DNA of 64,000 nt from Derxia lacustris (GTDB taxonomy: Bacteria; Pseudomonadota; Gammaproteobacteria; Burkholderiales; Burkholderiaceae_E), in assembly GCF_002105195.1 (NCBI RefSeq), contig NZ_MUHU01000008.1, positions 248,001-312,000 of the forward strand. Direction: 5' to 3'. Numbering within the stretch: the stretch's first letter is position 1; each line of letters starts with the position of its first letter. A program made the translations under genes and the position numbers. This document shows, piece by piece, positions 44,285 to 57,100 of the stretch. Below the pieces are notes generated by a model. The model was not told the origin of the DNA. It ran no database searches and saw only the letters and a list, made by a program, of their open reading frames with translations.

Positions 44285-45957
44285 TCCAGGCTCTGGAAAT
44301 AGCCGTTGATGCCGTAGCGCTCGCCGACGCGGCGCGCCAGATCGGGCACCTCGATCACGCCGTTGCTTTCGGAATAGCGGCGGTAGCCGTCCTTGAGCCG
44401 CACCAGCACCTCGGGATTGGCGGCGGCCACGTCGTGCTGCTCGGCGCGGTCGGTCTTCAGATCGAACAGCTGCCAGTCGGCCGGGCCGAACGGCGGCGCG
44501 CTGAACACGATCTTCCAGTCGCCCTCGCGCCAGGCCTTCTGGCCGAACAGCTCCCAGCCCTGCTGGAAGGTGGGATGAATCGCCGGCGCCTTGCCCGCCA
44601 GAAAGGGCAGCAGCGATGCGCCTTGCAGCGGCGGCACCGCATGGCCCGCGTACTGCGCCGGATAGCGCGCGCCGGCCAGTTCCAGCAGCGTCGGCGCGAT
44701 GTCGGTCACATGGCCCGGCGCGGCCGAAATCGCGCCGCCGCCCGGCCGCGCCGGGTAGCGCACGATGGCCGGCACCGTCGTGCCGCCCTCGCGGCTATAG
44801 CCCTTGAACAGGCTGAACGGCAGCGCGCTCACCTGCGCCCAGTTCGGTCCGTAGGCCACATAGCTGTCGGCGCGGCCCACGTTGGCCACCGCGTTGTTGC
44901 GCTGGCCGCCGCGCAGCGCCGGGCTCTGGCCCTCGGCGCCGTTGTCCGACATGAAGACGATGACCGTGTTGTCGTACTCGCCGCTGTCCTTCAGCTCGCG
45001 GATCACGCGGCCGATGTTCCGGTCGAGCAGATCGACCATCGCCGCATAGGTGGCCATGCGCCGGCTTTCCTGGCGCTGCTGGCCGGGCGTGAGCGCATTC
45101 CACGCCGGCCACAGCGACAGCGCCTTCGCCGGCTCGAAGCCGGCCGGAAGAATGCCGAGCTGGCGCTGCTTCGCGATGCGCGCCTGGCGGATCGGCTCAT
45201 AGCCGGCGGCATAGCGCGCCTCGTACTTGGCGATCGCGTCTTCCGGCGCCTGCAGCGGCCAGTGCGGCGCGGTGAAGGTGAGGTAGGCAAAGAACGGCGC
45301 CGGATTGCCGCGCTGCTCGCGCAGGTAACCGAGCATCTTGCTGGCGTAGAACTCGGTCGAATAGAAGTCGGCCGGCACCGCGACCAGCTTGCCATCCTCG
45401 CGGTAGTAGGGCTCCTTGGGGTCGACCACGCTGTTCCACGGCTTGGCGTAATGGTCGTCGGCGCCGCGCAGCAGCGCGAACGAGCGCTGGAAGCCGGCCA
45501 CGGTCGGGCTGCGGTCCTCGGTCAGGCCCAGGTGCCATTTGCCGGCCATGTAGGTGCGGTAGCCGGCATCGCGCAGCAGCGCCGGCAGCGGCGCCACGCG
45601 GTCGTTGAGATAGCCCTCGTAGCCGGGCCGGCCCTTCTGCTCGTCCATCAGCAGCTCGGCCATGCTGCCGAGGCCGGCCACATGGTTGTCGAGGCCGGAC
45701 AGCAGCATCGAGCGGGTCGGCGAGCAGGTCGCGCCGGTGTGGAAGTCGGTCAGGCGCAGGCCCTCGCGGGCGAGGGCGTCGAGATTGGGCGTGTCGATCT
45801 CGCCGCCAAATGCGCCGAGGTCGGAGAAGCCGAGGTCGTCGGCGAGGATGAGCAGGATGTTGGGCCGGCGCGCGGGCGCGTCGGCGGCCTGGGCCGGTGC
45901 CGCGAGCGCGGCGACGGTGCCGAGCGCGAGCAGGGCGCGGGCAAGGGTGCGATTCAT
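44281..45957 (-). CDS. arylsulfatase-type sulfatase, Cys type
   Basis: Secreted sulfatase of 558 residues, close to Pseudomonas AtsA. A signal peptide (MNRTLARALL to PAQAA) leads into RPNILLILADDLGFSDLGAF, where D40 and D41 bind calcium. The active-site motif CSPTR has C78, which the neighbouring FGE should convert to formylglycine. Further metal and sulfate residues are in MAGKWHLG and MSDNGAEG. Start at 45957 is chosen over 46113, which adds a long leader. It hydrolyses sulfate esters in the periplasm, probably for sulfur supply. Confidence 0.92.
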   Translation of the reverse strand: MNRTLARALLALGTVAALAAPAQAADAPARRPNILLILADDLGFSDLGAFGGEIDTPNLDALAREGLRLTDFHTGATCSPTRSMLLSGLDNHVAGLGSMAELLMDEQKGRPGYEGYLNDRVAPLPALLRDAGYRTYMAGKWHLGLTEDRSPTVAGFQRSFALLRGADDHYAKPWNSVVDPKEPYYREDGKLVAVPADFYSTEFYASKMLGYLREQRGNPAPFFAYLTFTAPHWPLQAPEDAIAKYEARYAAGYEPIRQARIAKQRQLGILPAGFEPAKALSLWPAWNALTPGQQRQESRRMATYAAMVDLLDRNIGRVIRELKDSGEYDNTVIVFMSDNGAEGQSPALRGGQRNNAVANVGRADSYVAYGPNWAQVSALPFSLFKGYSREGGTTVPAIVRYPARPGGGAISAAPGHVTDIAPTLLELAGARYPAQYAGHAVPPLQGASLLPFLAGKAPAIHPTFQQGWELFGQKAWREGDWKIVFSAPPFGPADWQLFDLKTDRAEQHDVAAANPEVLVRLKDGYRRYSESNGVIEVPDLARRVGERYGINGYFQSLE

Positions 45958-46126
45958 CGGGAGGGTTCCGCTGGCGTTCTGGAGGGCGCCAGCGAGCGCA
46001 AGCCGTGTTCCCGGTCGCCACGGTCGGTTGTTGCTGGCTATGGAGCAGTGGGCCGGCGGCCGGGCGCCGGCACTGCTCCGATCTGCGCAGCCGGCGCGTT
46101 GCGGCTGCTGCAAAGCCAGCCGACGC

Positions 46127-46630
46127 TCAGCGCGGCGGTGCGCCAGCCGGCGCGGGCGGCAGCAGCGAGGAATGGTGATCGACGATCAGCCAGCGCTCGC
46201 CAAAGCGCTGGAACACCAGGCTGAAGCGCGCCGGCACCACCCGCATCTGGCCGTCGCGCGGCAGGGCGAAGGCATAGCTGCCGGTATCGATGGCGGTGTC
46301 GCCATACACGCGCAGCGATTCCTCGGCGATGGCGACCTTGGGCTTGACCTCGCCGGCGCAGGCGCGCTCGTAATAGGCGCGGATGCCGGCCGGCGATTCG
46401 ATGAGCTGCGGCGCGACCGTGCCCCAGAGCGCGGCGTCCTGCTCGTACAGCGCGGCGAGCGCTGCCGGATCGCAGGCGTTGAAGGCATCGACCCAGGCCT
46501 GCATCGCGGCGGCCGGGCCGGTGGGCGCGCTGCCGCTCATCGCCGGCAGCGTCTTGCAGCCGGCCAGGGCCAGTGCGGCGGCGAGGGCGAGCGCGCCGCC
46601 GCACCGGAATGAAGGGGTTGAAATCCGCAT
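46127..46630 (-). CDS. NTF2-like lipoprotein (SnoaL/SgcJ-EcaC type)
   Basis: Protein of 167 residues with a lipobox (LALAGC) after a short signal, so it should be anchored to a membrane on the periplasmic side. The rest fits a DUF4440/SnoaL-like NTF2 fold: [21 protein letters not shown] at the start and [20 protein letters not shown] at the end. Such folds act as binding pockets or small enzymes; function unknown. It lies upstream of the sulfatase gene on the same strand with about 170 bases between, and divergent from macA. Confidence 0.85.
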   Translation of the reverse strand: MRISTPSFRCGGALALAAALALAGCKTLPAMSGSAPTGPAAAMQAWVDAFNACDPAALAALYEQDAALWGTVAPQLIESPAGIRAYYERACAGEVKPKVAIAEESLRVYGDTAIDTGSYAFALPRDGQMRVVPARFSLVFQRFGERWLIVDHHSSLLPPAPAGAPPR

Positions 46631-46790
46631 GCCGTTCTCCTTGGGGCCGATGGCCGGTCACTGCCGCTGTCTAAGGCCGGCGGCGGGCGCCGGCCGTGCC
46701 GGTTACACGCCCTTACGGCCGGGGCATTTTGTGGCAGCACTCGGCGTGCCCAATCCAGGCTGCCGCGTTCTGGCCCCAAGGCCCCTCCCC

Positions 46791-48011
46791 ATGTCCGCCC
46801 CGTCCAAGAAGAACATTCCCCGCCGCATCGTCGGCGCAGTCCTTGTCGTGCTGGTGCTGGCCGCCGTCGCCTGGTGGCGGCTGCGGCCACCGGCGCCGCC
46901 GCGCCTGCTCACCGCGCCGGTCACCGTGGCCGATGTGGAAGACGCGGTGCTCGCCACCGGCGCGCTGCAAGCGCTGCAGCAGGTGAGCGTCGGCGCCCAG
47001 GTGTCGGGCCAGCTCAAGTCGCTCAAGGTGGCGCTCGGCGACACGGTGAAGAAGGGCGATCTGGTCGCCGAGATCGACTCGCTGACCCAGCAGAACGCGC
47101 TCAAGACCGCCGAGGCCGCGCTGGCCAATGTGCGCGCCCAGCGCCAGTCGAAGCAGGCCACGCTGGCCCAGGCGCGGCTGGCCTTCGCGCGGGCGCAAAC
47201 GCTTGCCGCCGCCGACGCCGGCTCGCGCGAGACGCTGGAGGCGGCCCAGGCCACGCTCGACAGCACGCTGGCCGACATCGCCGCGCTCGATGCGCAGACC
47301 GCGTCGGCGGCGGTGTCGGTCGATACCGCGCGGGTGAATCTGGGCTACACGCGCATCGTCGCGCCGATCGACGGCACGGTCGTGGCCGTGGTGACCAAGG
47401 AAGGCCAGACCGTCAACGCCAACCAGTCGGCGCCGACCATCCTGATCCTGGCCCAGCTCGACACCGTGACCGTGAAGGCGCAGATCTCCGAGGCCGACGT
47501 GGTGCGCGTGAAGCCGGGCCAGCCGGTCTACTTCACCATCCTCGGCGAGCCGGGCCAGCGCCGCTACGCCAGGCTGCGCGCCGTGGAGCCGGCGCCCGAT
47601 TCCATCTCGACCAGCAGCAGCACGTCGTCGTCGAGCAGCTCGACCACCAGCTCCACCAGCAGCGCGACCGCCGTCTACTACAACGGCCTGTTCGACATCC
47701 CCAATCCCGACGGCCGGCTGCGCATCTCGATGACCGCCGAGGTGCATGTGGTGCTGGCCGAGGCCAAGGGCGCGTTGACGATTCCGGCCACCGCGCTCGG
47801 CGCGCGCCATGCCGACGGCCGGGTGGAAGTGCGGGTGCTCGGCGCCGACGGCCGGCCCGAGCCGCGGCTGGTGCGCACCGGCCTCGACAACAACGTCACG
47901 GTGCAGCTGCTCGACGGGCTGAAGGCCGGCGACGAAGTGGTGATCGGCGAGGGCGGCGCGGTGGCCGCGACCGCCAGCACCGGCACGCGGCGGCCGCCGC
48001 CGATGTTCTGA
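46791..48011 (+). CDS. macA: MacA-type periplasmic adaptor
   Basis: Membrane fusion protein of 406 residues. One N-terminal helix (about 13-31) precedes lipoyl half 1 ([26 protein letters not shown], read as [12 protein letters not shown]), a coiled-coil hairpin, lipoyl half 2 ([13 protein letters not shown]) and barrel domains. The link to the ABC exporter directly downstream supports MacA. A Ser/Thr-only run (about 273-291, encoded near 47608-47662) lies in the barrel before [15 protein letters not shown]; similar but shorter Ser-rich loops occur in this subfamily. No ribosome binding site stands out before 46791. Confidence 0.9.
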   Translation: MSAPSKKNIPRRIVGAVLVVLVLAAVAWWRLRPPAPPRLLTAPVTVADVEDAVLATGALQALQQVSVGAQVSGQLKSLKVALGDTVKKGDLVAEIDSLTQQNALKTAEAALANVRAQRQSKQATLAQARLAFARAQTLAAADAGSRETLEAAQATLDSTLADIAALDAQTASAAVSVDTARVNLGYTRIVAPIDGTVVAVVTKEGQTVNANQSAPTILILAQLDTVTVKAQISEADVVRVKPGQPVYFTILGEPGQRRYARLRAVEPAPDSISTSSSTSSSSSSTTSSTSSATAVYYNGLFDIPNPDGRLRISMTAEVHVVLAEAKGALTIPATALGARHADGRVEVRVLGADGRPEPRLVRTGLDNNVTVQLLDGLKAGDEVVIGEGGAVAATASTGTRRPPPMF

Positions 48012-48019
48012 GGCGGCTC

Positions 48020-50053
<2,034 letters not shown>

Positions 50054-50057
50054 TGGC

Positions 50058-51572
50058 ATGACGACCGCCCGCATCCCCCGGCTTGCCGTTGCCGCGCGGC
50101 TGATCGCGCTGGCGCTGGCCGCCGCCACGCTCGCCGCTTGCGGCAGCCTCACGCGCAGCGACTACACGGCGCCTGCGCTTGCGGTGCCGGCGCAATGGGG
50201 CGCCGCCGCCGCGCCCGCCGGCAGCGCAGCCGCCGCAAGCCCGTCTGCCGACGCAGCCGTGCCCTCGGCCACGGTGCCGGGCCTGGCTGCCGACAGCTCG
50301 GACAACGCCCGGCTCGCGCGCGCCAGCACGGTCCGCGCGCTGCAACTCGACGGCTGGTGGCGCAGCTTCGGCGATGCCGATCTCGACGCGCTGATCGACC
50401 GGCTGCTGGTGCGCAACAACGATCTCGCCGCCGCCACGCTGCGCGTGCGTCAGGCCCAGCTGAGCGCCGGCCTCGCCGCCGATGCGCTGCTGCCGGCCGC
50501 GAGCGCCAGCGCCTCGACCACCCAGGGCCGCTATCTCAACGGCAACGGCCGCACGCGCAGCAGCAGCGTGTCGGCCGGCCTGTCGTGGGAAGCGGACCTG
50601 TGGGGGCGGCTGGCGGCCCAGCGCGACGCCAGCCGCTGGGAAGCCGTCGCCACCGACGAGGACCGCGCCGCGACTGCGCTGTCGCTGGTCGGCACCGCTG
50701 CCACGCTCCACTTCGACCTCGGCTATCTCAACCAGCGCATCGCGCTCGGCGAGGCCAGCATCGCCGACGCGCGCCGCACGCTGGAGCTGATCCAGCTGCA
50801 ATACCGCGCCGGCGCCGTGTCGTCGCTGGAGATCGACGAGGCGCGCCAGACGCTCGCCGCGCTCGAAGCCGGCCAGACCACGCTGCTGCTGCAACGCGAC
50901 CAGGACCGGCATGCGCTCGCGCTGCTGTTCGATGCCGCGCCCGGCAGCGTCGAGCCCGCCGAGCCGGTCACGCTGAGCGCCGCCGCGCTGCCCGACATCC
51001 CGGCCGGCCTGCCCGCCGGTCTGCTCGCGCGCCGGCCCGATCTGCGCGCCGCCGAGGCCCGGCTGCGCTCCAGCCTCGCCAGCGTCGATGCCACGCGGCT
51101 GTACTACTACCCGGCGTTCTCGCTGACCGGCGCGCTCGGCAGCAGCAGCGTGGCGCTGGCCAATGTGCTGAGCAATCCGGTCGCCACGCTCGGCGCCGGG
51201 CTGTCGCTGCCCTTCCTGCAACAGACCGAGCGCCAGCTGTCGATTGCCAGCCAGCAGGCGGCGTATGCCGAGGCGGTCGTCAACTTCCGCCAGACCTTCT
51301 ACGCCGCGCTCGGCGAGGTGGAAGACGCGCTGTCGGCACGCACCCAGTACGCGGCCCAGGCGCGCGGGCTGGAGGAAAGCCTGGCCGCCGCGCGCCGCGC
51401 CGAAGCCGCCTACGAGCTGCGCTACCGCGCCGGCAGCGTCGCGCTGCGCGTGTGGCTCGATGCCCAGCGCACCCGGCGCGATGCCGAGGCGGCGCTGGCG
51501 GCCAACCGGCTCAACCGGCTGCTCAATCTCGTCACGCTGCATCAGGCGCTGGGCGGGCGCGCCGAGGGCTGA
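50058..51572 (+). CDS. NodT-family outer membrane efflux lipoprotein (with MacAB)
   Basis: Outer membrane channel of 504 residues. The lipobox is LAAC after a normal signal. Two efflux repeats are seen, with GWWRSFGDADLDALI and LLARRPDLRAAEARL as landmarks. A low-complexity Ala/Pro/Ser stretch (about 46-80) follows the lipidated Cys. It is four bases after macB, so the operon codes for a complete tripartite pump. It differs from the NodT protein of the other pump operon (12468-13901) and is not a recent duplicate. Confidence 0.9.
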   Translation: MTTARIPRLAVAARLIALALAAATLAACGSLTRSDYTAPALAVPAQWGAAAAPAGSAAAASPSADAAVPSATVPGLAADSSDNARLARASTVRALQLDGWWRSFGDADLDALIDRLLVRNNDLAAATLRVRQAQLSAGLAADALLPAASASASTTQGRYLNGNGRTRSSSVSAGLSWEADLWGRLAAQRDASRWEAVATDEDRAATALSLVGTAATLHFDLGYLNQRIALGEASIADARRTLELIQLQYRAGAVSSLEIDEARQTLAALEAGQTTLLLQRDQDRHALALLFDAAPGSVEPAEPVTLSAAALPDIPAGLPAGLLARRPDLRAAEARLRSSLASVDATRLYYYPAFSLTGALGSSSVALANVLSNPVATLGAGLSLPFLQQTERQLSIASQQAAYAEAVVNFRQTFYAALGEVEDALSARTQYAAQARGLEESLAAARRAEAAYELRYRAGSVALRVWLDAQRTRRDAEAALAANRLNRLLNLVTLHQALGGRAEG

Positions 51573-51577
51573 GGCGC

Positions 51578-52375
51578 TCAGTCGAAGGGCAGGCCGATCA
51601 GCGCCTTGAACACGATCTTGTCGTCGCCACCGCGCCAGCCCCGGCCGATGCCGGTGTGGAAGGTGAAGCCCGAGGCGGTCGCCCATTCGGCCACCGCATA
51701 GGTGACCTGGGCCGAGCCCTCGGCAAAGCCGGGCCGGCGGACCGGCCCGAGCTGGGCGAAGTGCTCCACGCCCAGCGCCAGCTCGCTGCCCCAGGTGCGC
51801 ATCAGCTTGCCGAACAGGTCGAGGCTCATCGGCTCGTCGAGCGTGCCGCCGCGGCTGGCCGGCCGGTTGAGGATGGGATTGACCGCCAGCAGCCAGTCGC
51901 GGTTGCGCAGGCCGACGATGCCGCGCAGCTCGGCCACCAGCCGGCTTTCCGACAACCGGTGCGCGAGCCAGCTCAGCTCGTAGTTGGCGCCGTAGAAGCC
52001 GCTCAGCTCGTCGTCGAGCTGGCGCACCTGCAGATTGGTCAGGCGCAGCTTCAGGCCGTCCACATGGGCCCGATGCGTGTTGCGGTCGAACGAGAACGGC
52101 ACATGGATGCCGAGATTCCAGTCGGGCGCGATGCCGATGGCGGTCTCGGGCATGGCGCGCAGCACGCGGTTGGGCGCCTGCTCGCCGGGGTACTCGGGCA
52201 CGCGGCGGCTGCGGTTGACGTAGTTGAGATGCAGCTGATGCGAGACCTCGCCCGGCGCCTCGAACTCGTCGGTGAAGACGGTGATCTCTTCCGGCGCGGC
52301 GCGGGCGCCGTGCAGCGGACCGAGCAGGGCGGCGGCCAGGGCGGCCAGGGCGGCCCGGCGCAGCGCCGGCCTCAT
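51578..52375 (-). CDS. outer-membrane-type protein of unknown function
   Basis: Protein of 265 residues with a signal peptide (to [11 protein letters not shown]) and a body of alternating hydrophobic and polar residues with many aromatics, as in small beta-barrels ([40 protein letters not shown]). It ends in IGLPFD, not in the usual terminal Phe. No family was recognised with certainty. Its ATG overlaps the stop of the chemotaxis receptor gene upstream by four bases, so the two are made together, which is odd for a receptor. Confidence 0.72.
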   Translation of the reverse strand: MRPALRRAALAALAAALLGPLHGARAAPEEITVFTDEFEAPGEVSHQLHLNYVNRSRRVPEYPGEQAPNRVLRAMPETAIGIAPDWNLGIHVPFSFDRNTHRAHVDGLKLRLTNLQVRQLDDELSGFYGANYELSWLAHRLSESRLVAELRGIVGLRNRDWLLAVNPILNRPASRGGTLDEPMSLDLFGKLMRTWGSELALGVEHFAQLGPVRRPGFAEGSAQVTYAVAEWATASGFTFHTGIGRGWRGGDDKIVFKALIGLPFD

Positions 52376-53931
52376 GACTGCACCGCCACGGCAGCGCCGA
52401 CGCGGAACACGCTGAAGGTGTCGACCAGCCGCCGGGCCTGGTTCGCCAGCTCGGCGGTGGCGTCGGCGGTCAGCTCGACCAGCTGCGAATTGGCCGAGGT
52501 GCTGCGGTCCACCTCGCAGACCTTGTCGTGGACCATGCCGATGCCCACGCTCTGCTCGGCGGCGGCCACGGTGATCTCGTGGATGGTCTCGGTCACCTCG
52601 CGCACGCTGGCGACGATCTCGTTCATGGTCTGGCCGGCGTCGCTCACATAGCGCCCGCCGGTCACGATCCTGTCCACGCTCGACGCGATCAGCTGCTTGA
52701 TCTCGCTGGCCGCCAGCGAGCTGCGCTGGGCCAGGCTGCGCACCTCGCTGGCCACCACGGCAAAGCCGCGGCCTTCGGGGCCGGCGCGGGCCGCCTCGAC
52801 CGCCGCATTGAGCGCCAGGATGTTGGTCTGGAAGGCGATGCCGTCGATGACGCCGATGATGTCGTTGATCTTGCGCGAGGCGCCGTCGATCTCGGCCATG
52901 GTGGTGACGACCTGGGCCACGGTCGTGCCGCCGCGTACCGCCACCGCGCTGGCGGCGCGCACCAGCTGGTCGGCGCGGCGGGCCGATTCGGCGCTGTGGC
53001 CGGCGGTCGCGTTGATCTGGTCGACGCAGGCGGCGGCCGAGCGCAGGTCGCCGGCGGTCTGCTCGGTGCGCTGGCTCAGGTCGGTATTGCCGGCGGCGAT
53101 CTGGGCGCTGGCGGCGGCGATCTCCTGCGCCACCTGCTGCGCCTCGCCGATCAGCTGCGCCAACCGGTCGAGAAAGCGGTTGACCAGCCGCGACACCTCG
53201 CCGAACTCGGCCGGCAGCGCCGGCATGCGCAGCGCCAGATTGCCGTCGTCGGCATTGAGGTGCCGGAGCGCGGCCGACATGCTGGCCAGCGGCCGGGCGA
53301 CGGTCAGGATCGCCCAGGTGCAGACCGCCGCCAGCAGGCTCAGCCCGGCGATCAGCGCGACGGTCATCAGCTGGCCGGCCGAGCGGTTGAACTCGCGCGC
53401 CTGGGCCTGCGTGGCATCGGCGTCCTGCTCGATGGCTTCGGAGGTGGCGCCGAGCGTCACGGCCAGCTCGTCGAACACGGTCTGGAAGCGGGCCAGCGGC
53501 GCCTGGGCACCGGCCGGATCGGCGCCGATGGCGGCCACCGTGGCGCGCGCCGATTCGGCATAGCGCGCCACGCTCTGGCGGGTGGTGTCGATCTTGGCGT
53601 GCAGCGCCGGGCCGGCGGCGGCGCGCGCGGCGACCAGCGCCGCGTCGAGGTCGGCGAGGTCGCGCTTGAGGTCGGCGTCGGCGCTGGCCGCCGCCGCGCG
53701 GTCGCCGGCCTGATAGGCCATGGCGGCGCGCAGCACCTCGGCGCGGACCGCGTCATGGGCCATGTCGGCATTGGTGGCCAGCCGGACCGAGCTGACGCTG
53801 TGCTCGAAGGCCTCGCTGTTGGCACGCGCCTGCTGCAAGCCGTGAAGGCCGGCGCCGCCCAGCAGCGCCGCGATCGACGCACCGGTGACGGCCAGCAGAA
53901 AAAGGCGCGTGCGGATGCTCATCTGGCGCAT
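52372..53931 (-). CDS. methyl-accepting chemotaxis protein
   Basis: Receptor of 519 residues. Membrane helix 1 (about 10-30) and helix 2 (about 187-210, [22 protein letters not shown]) flank a helical periplasmic domain of about 155 residues, probably a four-helix bundle. A HAMP region follows, then the signalling domain with the hairpin tip [20 protein letters not shown] and the conserved [20 protein letters not shown]. There is no C-terminal NWETF-like pentapeptide, so CheR/CheB would not dock there. No chemotaxis genes are nearby. It is coupled to the outer-membrane-type protein downstream. Confidence 0.92.
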   Translation of the reverse strand: MRQMSIRTRLFLLAVTGASIAALLGGAGLHGLQQARANSEAFEHSVSSVRLATNADMAHDAVRAEVLRAAMAYQAGDRAAAASADADLKRDLADLDAALVAARAAAGPALHAKIDTTRQSVARYAESARATVAAIGADPAGAQAPLARFQTVFDELAVTLGATSEAIEQDADATQAQAREFNRSAGQLMTVALIAGLSLLAAVCTWAILTVARPLASMSAALRHLNADDGNLALRMPALPAEFGEVSRLVNRFLDRLAQLIGEAQQVAQEIAAASAQIAAGNTDLSQRTEQTAGDLRSAAACVDQINATAGHSAESARRADQLVRAASAVAVRGGTTVAQVVTTMAEIDGASRKINDIIGVIDGIAFQTNILALNAAVEAARAGPEGRGFAVVASEVRSLAQRSSLAASEIKQLIASSVDRIVTGGRYVSDAGQTMNEIVASVREVTETIHEITVAAAEQSVGIGMVHDKVCEVDRSTSANSQLVELTADATAELANQARRLVDTFSVFRVGAAVAVQS

Positions 53932-54138
53932 GCCGTACCTGAAGGTTGGAGTGGAAGGAAGGGCGCGCAGGACGCCCCGATTGGCGAGCGAGTGTGTCCG
54001 CTCGCCTCGGGCGGGAAGGGGGGATAAGCCGATGCCGACGCGGGCTGTTGCCGGATTTCAGGGTTGTGCCGGTAGGGGGCGGGCGCGAGCGGTGCGACGG
54101 GCGCGGCCGGTGCGCGGGCCGAGCGCCGAAACGCCCGC

Positions 54139-57100
54139 TCAGAGGCTGTCGTCGCCGGCGCCCGACTCGGCGACCAGCGTCGCCTCGAGCGAGCGGAAGC
54201 CGCGCACGCAGGAGAAGTACTCGGCCGCGTTGGCGATCTCGAAGCCGACCCGGATCAGGTCGCGCGCCTGCTGATGCTCGTCGCGCCGCTTGTAGATCTG
54301 CGCCAGCGTGAGCAGCGCCTTGGCCTTGTAGAGCTTGAGGTCGTAGAGCGCGGCGATCTCGGCGCTGGTCACCGCCTCGCGCGCCGAGAGCTTGGTTTCG
54401 CCCTGGCTCAGCAGCACGCAGGCGCGCACCAGATGGGCGGCGGCCTGGATGCGCGGCATGCCCATGTCGAGCCCGTACTGCTCGACCACCTCGATCTGGC
54501 GATAGGACTCGGTATGCGACCGCGACGGATCGGCCGCCGTCCGCAGCCGCACCAGCGTGAGCAGGGCCAGCATGTGCACATCCTCATGGCCGCCGCGCTG
54601 GGCCACGGCGATCGCTTCCAGCGCCAGCGCGATCGCCTCCTGGCCCCGGTCGGGCGCCAGCGCCATGTGCAGATCGGCCTGGCACTTGAGCACGAAGGCG
54701 GTGGCGCGCGACCGGTTGTGCTTGCGGAAGCCCGCCAGCGCGGTCTCGTAGCGCCGCGCGGCCGAGTGGTATTCGCCGCCCAGATGCTCGATCAGGCCGA
54801 GGTGGAACTCGGCGATCAGGCGCGGCACCGGATGCTCGTCATGCCGGCGCGCGATGTCCTTGAGCAGCTGGACCGCCGAATGCGCGCGGCCGCGCTCGAT
54901 GCGCACCAGCGCCAGTTGCAGCAGCAGCCGGACATGCAGCGGACCGGTGTCGTCGCATTCGATGCCGCGCACCGCGCGCAAGGCCAGGTTGAGCAGCGCT
55001 TCGGCGTCTTCCAGCTTGCCCTGGGTCAGGCTCATCACGCCGCATTCGGCATACAGCCAGACCAGTTCGCCGCGATGGAAGAAGCCGCTGCCGCCGGCTT
55101 GCGGCTGGGCGTCCTGCAGGGTCTGGGCGCGATGGGTGATCCAGCGGATCAGCCGGCGGTATTCCTCCATGTGGCCGATCGGCTGCTGGCGATCCGAGGA
55201 ATGCGTCTGCGCCGCGATGTGCGACAGCACGCCGACCGAATAGGTCGAGCGCGCCACGAAGTAGGCGGCGCGCAGGGCCTGGAATTCGCGCAGCCGGTCG
55301 CGTCCGGGGGGCGCGACCGCGATGCCGTCGTCGGCCGGCGCGTCGTCGTCGTCCTTCGGCGGATCGACCCAGGCATTGGCATAGCCGGGCGCGAGCGCGT
55401 AGCGGCTGAGCGACTTGATGAGCCGGCGGATCTTGCGGTGCGCATCGGTCGACAGCGTCGGGATTTCGTCGGGCTGGGAGGCGTAGAGCGAGGTCGTGAA
55501 CTGATCCCACTCGATGCCCTCGATGTCGCGCCCGCCCATCATGCGGATGAAGTGGCGCTGGATCATGCGATGCACCGTGTAGCGCGGCGGCTGGTCGTCG
55601 TCCGGCGCGATGGGGTCTCCCACATGACGGCGCCGGGTGCCGGCGCCGCCGAGCTGGCGCGGCGCCAGCCGGAGCGCAAGACAGCGGTGGACCGCGATCT
55701 CGGTCATCGCGCCGATCAGGGCGGTCAGCTTTTGCTCGATCTTTTCATCGCCGCGACCGTAGCCGGCCGGCGCGGCTCGGAGCTGGCGCAGCCACTCGAG
55801 CGCAAGCGTGCGGATCGCCGGGCACTGGTCGAGCACCGCGACTTCGACCGGATGCGAGAACACCGACAGATGCCAGAGGATTTCCTCGGTCAGTCGCCAG
55901 CTGATGCGGATCGGCCGGCCGGAAGCGGGCGCGAGCCGCTGGCGCTCTTCCGCCGTGAGCCGCGGGTCGAGCCAGTGGGTCAGGATGGCGCCGCATTCGC
56001 CGCCCAGCAGCCAGGCTTCATTGCGCTGATGCAGCAGGGCCCAGCGGTCGTGCACATGGTGGATGGCGACGGCTGGCGTGCGTTCATGGGTGCGCGCGGC
56101 GAGCGTGACGGCGGTGGTGTCGAGCCAGCCGACCAGCCGGGCGTCGGCGCGGTCGGCGGTGTCGGAACTGCCCGCGCATTCCTCGGCGGCCAGCGCCAGC
56201 AGCAGCGTGAGCGCGATGCGGTTGCCGGCGACCGCGTGATGCAGCTGCACCAGCTTCCGATCGATCTCGCCGTCCGGCGCGACCGGCCCGATGAAGGCAG
56301 CGGCCACCTCGCGCGCCAGACTGCGCTGCGGCACATGCACATGCACCGCCGGATCGTTGCGGTCGAGCGGCGCAATGCCGCGCCGGACCAGCCTCGGCTC
56401 GCGTTCATAGCGCTCGGCCGTCTCGATGGCGCCGAGGCGACGCAGCGCCTGCGGACCGGCGCCCTCGGCCGGCTGGCCGGACAGCAGCAGGGACTGCGGC
56501 ACATGGCGGTCGTCGCAGAACACCATGAAGTCGATGGGCAGCAGGCGGTAGCGCGGATCGGTCAGGAGCGCCAGCAGGCGGGCCAGCTGGCCGTTCTTGG
56601 GCTGGCCGTCGGCATCGAACAGCACGCCCACGTTGGACAGCACCAGCAGCACGCGCTCGGCGCATTTCTCGCCGGCCCGCCGGCGCTGCCCGTCCTTGAC
56701 CGCCAGCCGGTCGAGCGCCTGTTCGAATCGTCCGAGCAGATTGCCGATGGCCGGACGCGGCTCGGCGGCGAGCTCAGGATCGATGACGCCGGTCAGCACC
56801 TCGACCACGTTCGACACATCGCAGAGGTAGTTGAGGCTGATGAGACCGGTACGCCAGTGGCACTTGCGGCCGCGCGTCGGCGCGAGCAGGTCTTGCAGCG
56901 GCATCAGCAGCGCCTCGGGCCGATGCAGCACCAGCTGGTCGAACATGCTGCCCCGGCCGCTGCCGCGCGGAAACGGCAGCAGCAGCAGGCGCCGGCCGTC
57001 GTTGCGCTGAAAGCCGGCATGGCTGCGCAGGCTGTCGGCGAGCCGGTGCCAGCGCGGATCGTCCACGGCAATGGCGGCGGTCGGGGCCGACTCCACGGCG

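Noticed and set aside
53983-54006. Inverted repeat GGCGAGCG/CGCTCGCC upstream of the chemotaxis receptor as a terminator
   Set aside because: It has 8-base arms but no T-run, and could equally be chance in GC-rich DNA; not strong enough to list as a feature.
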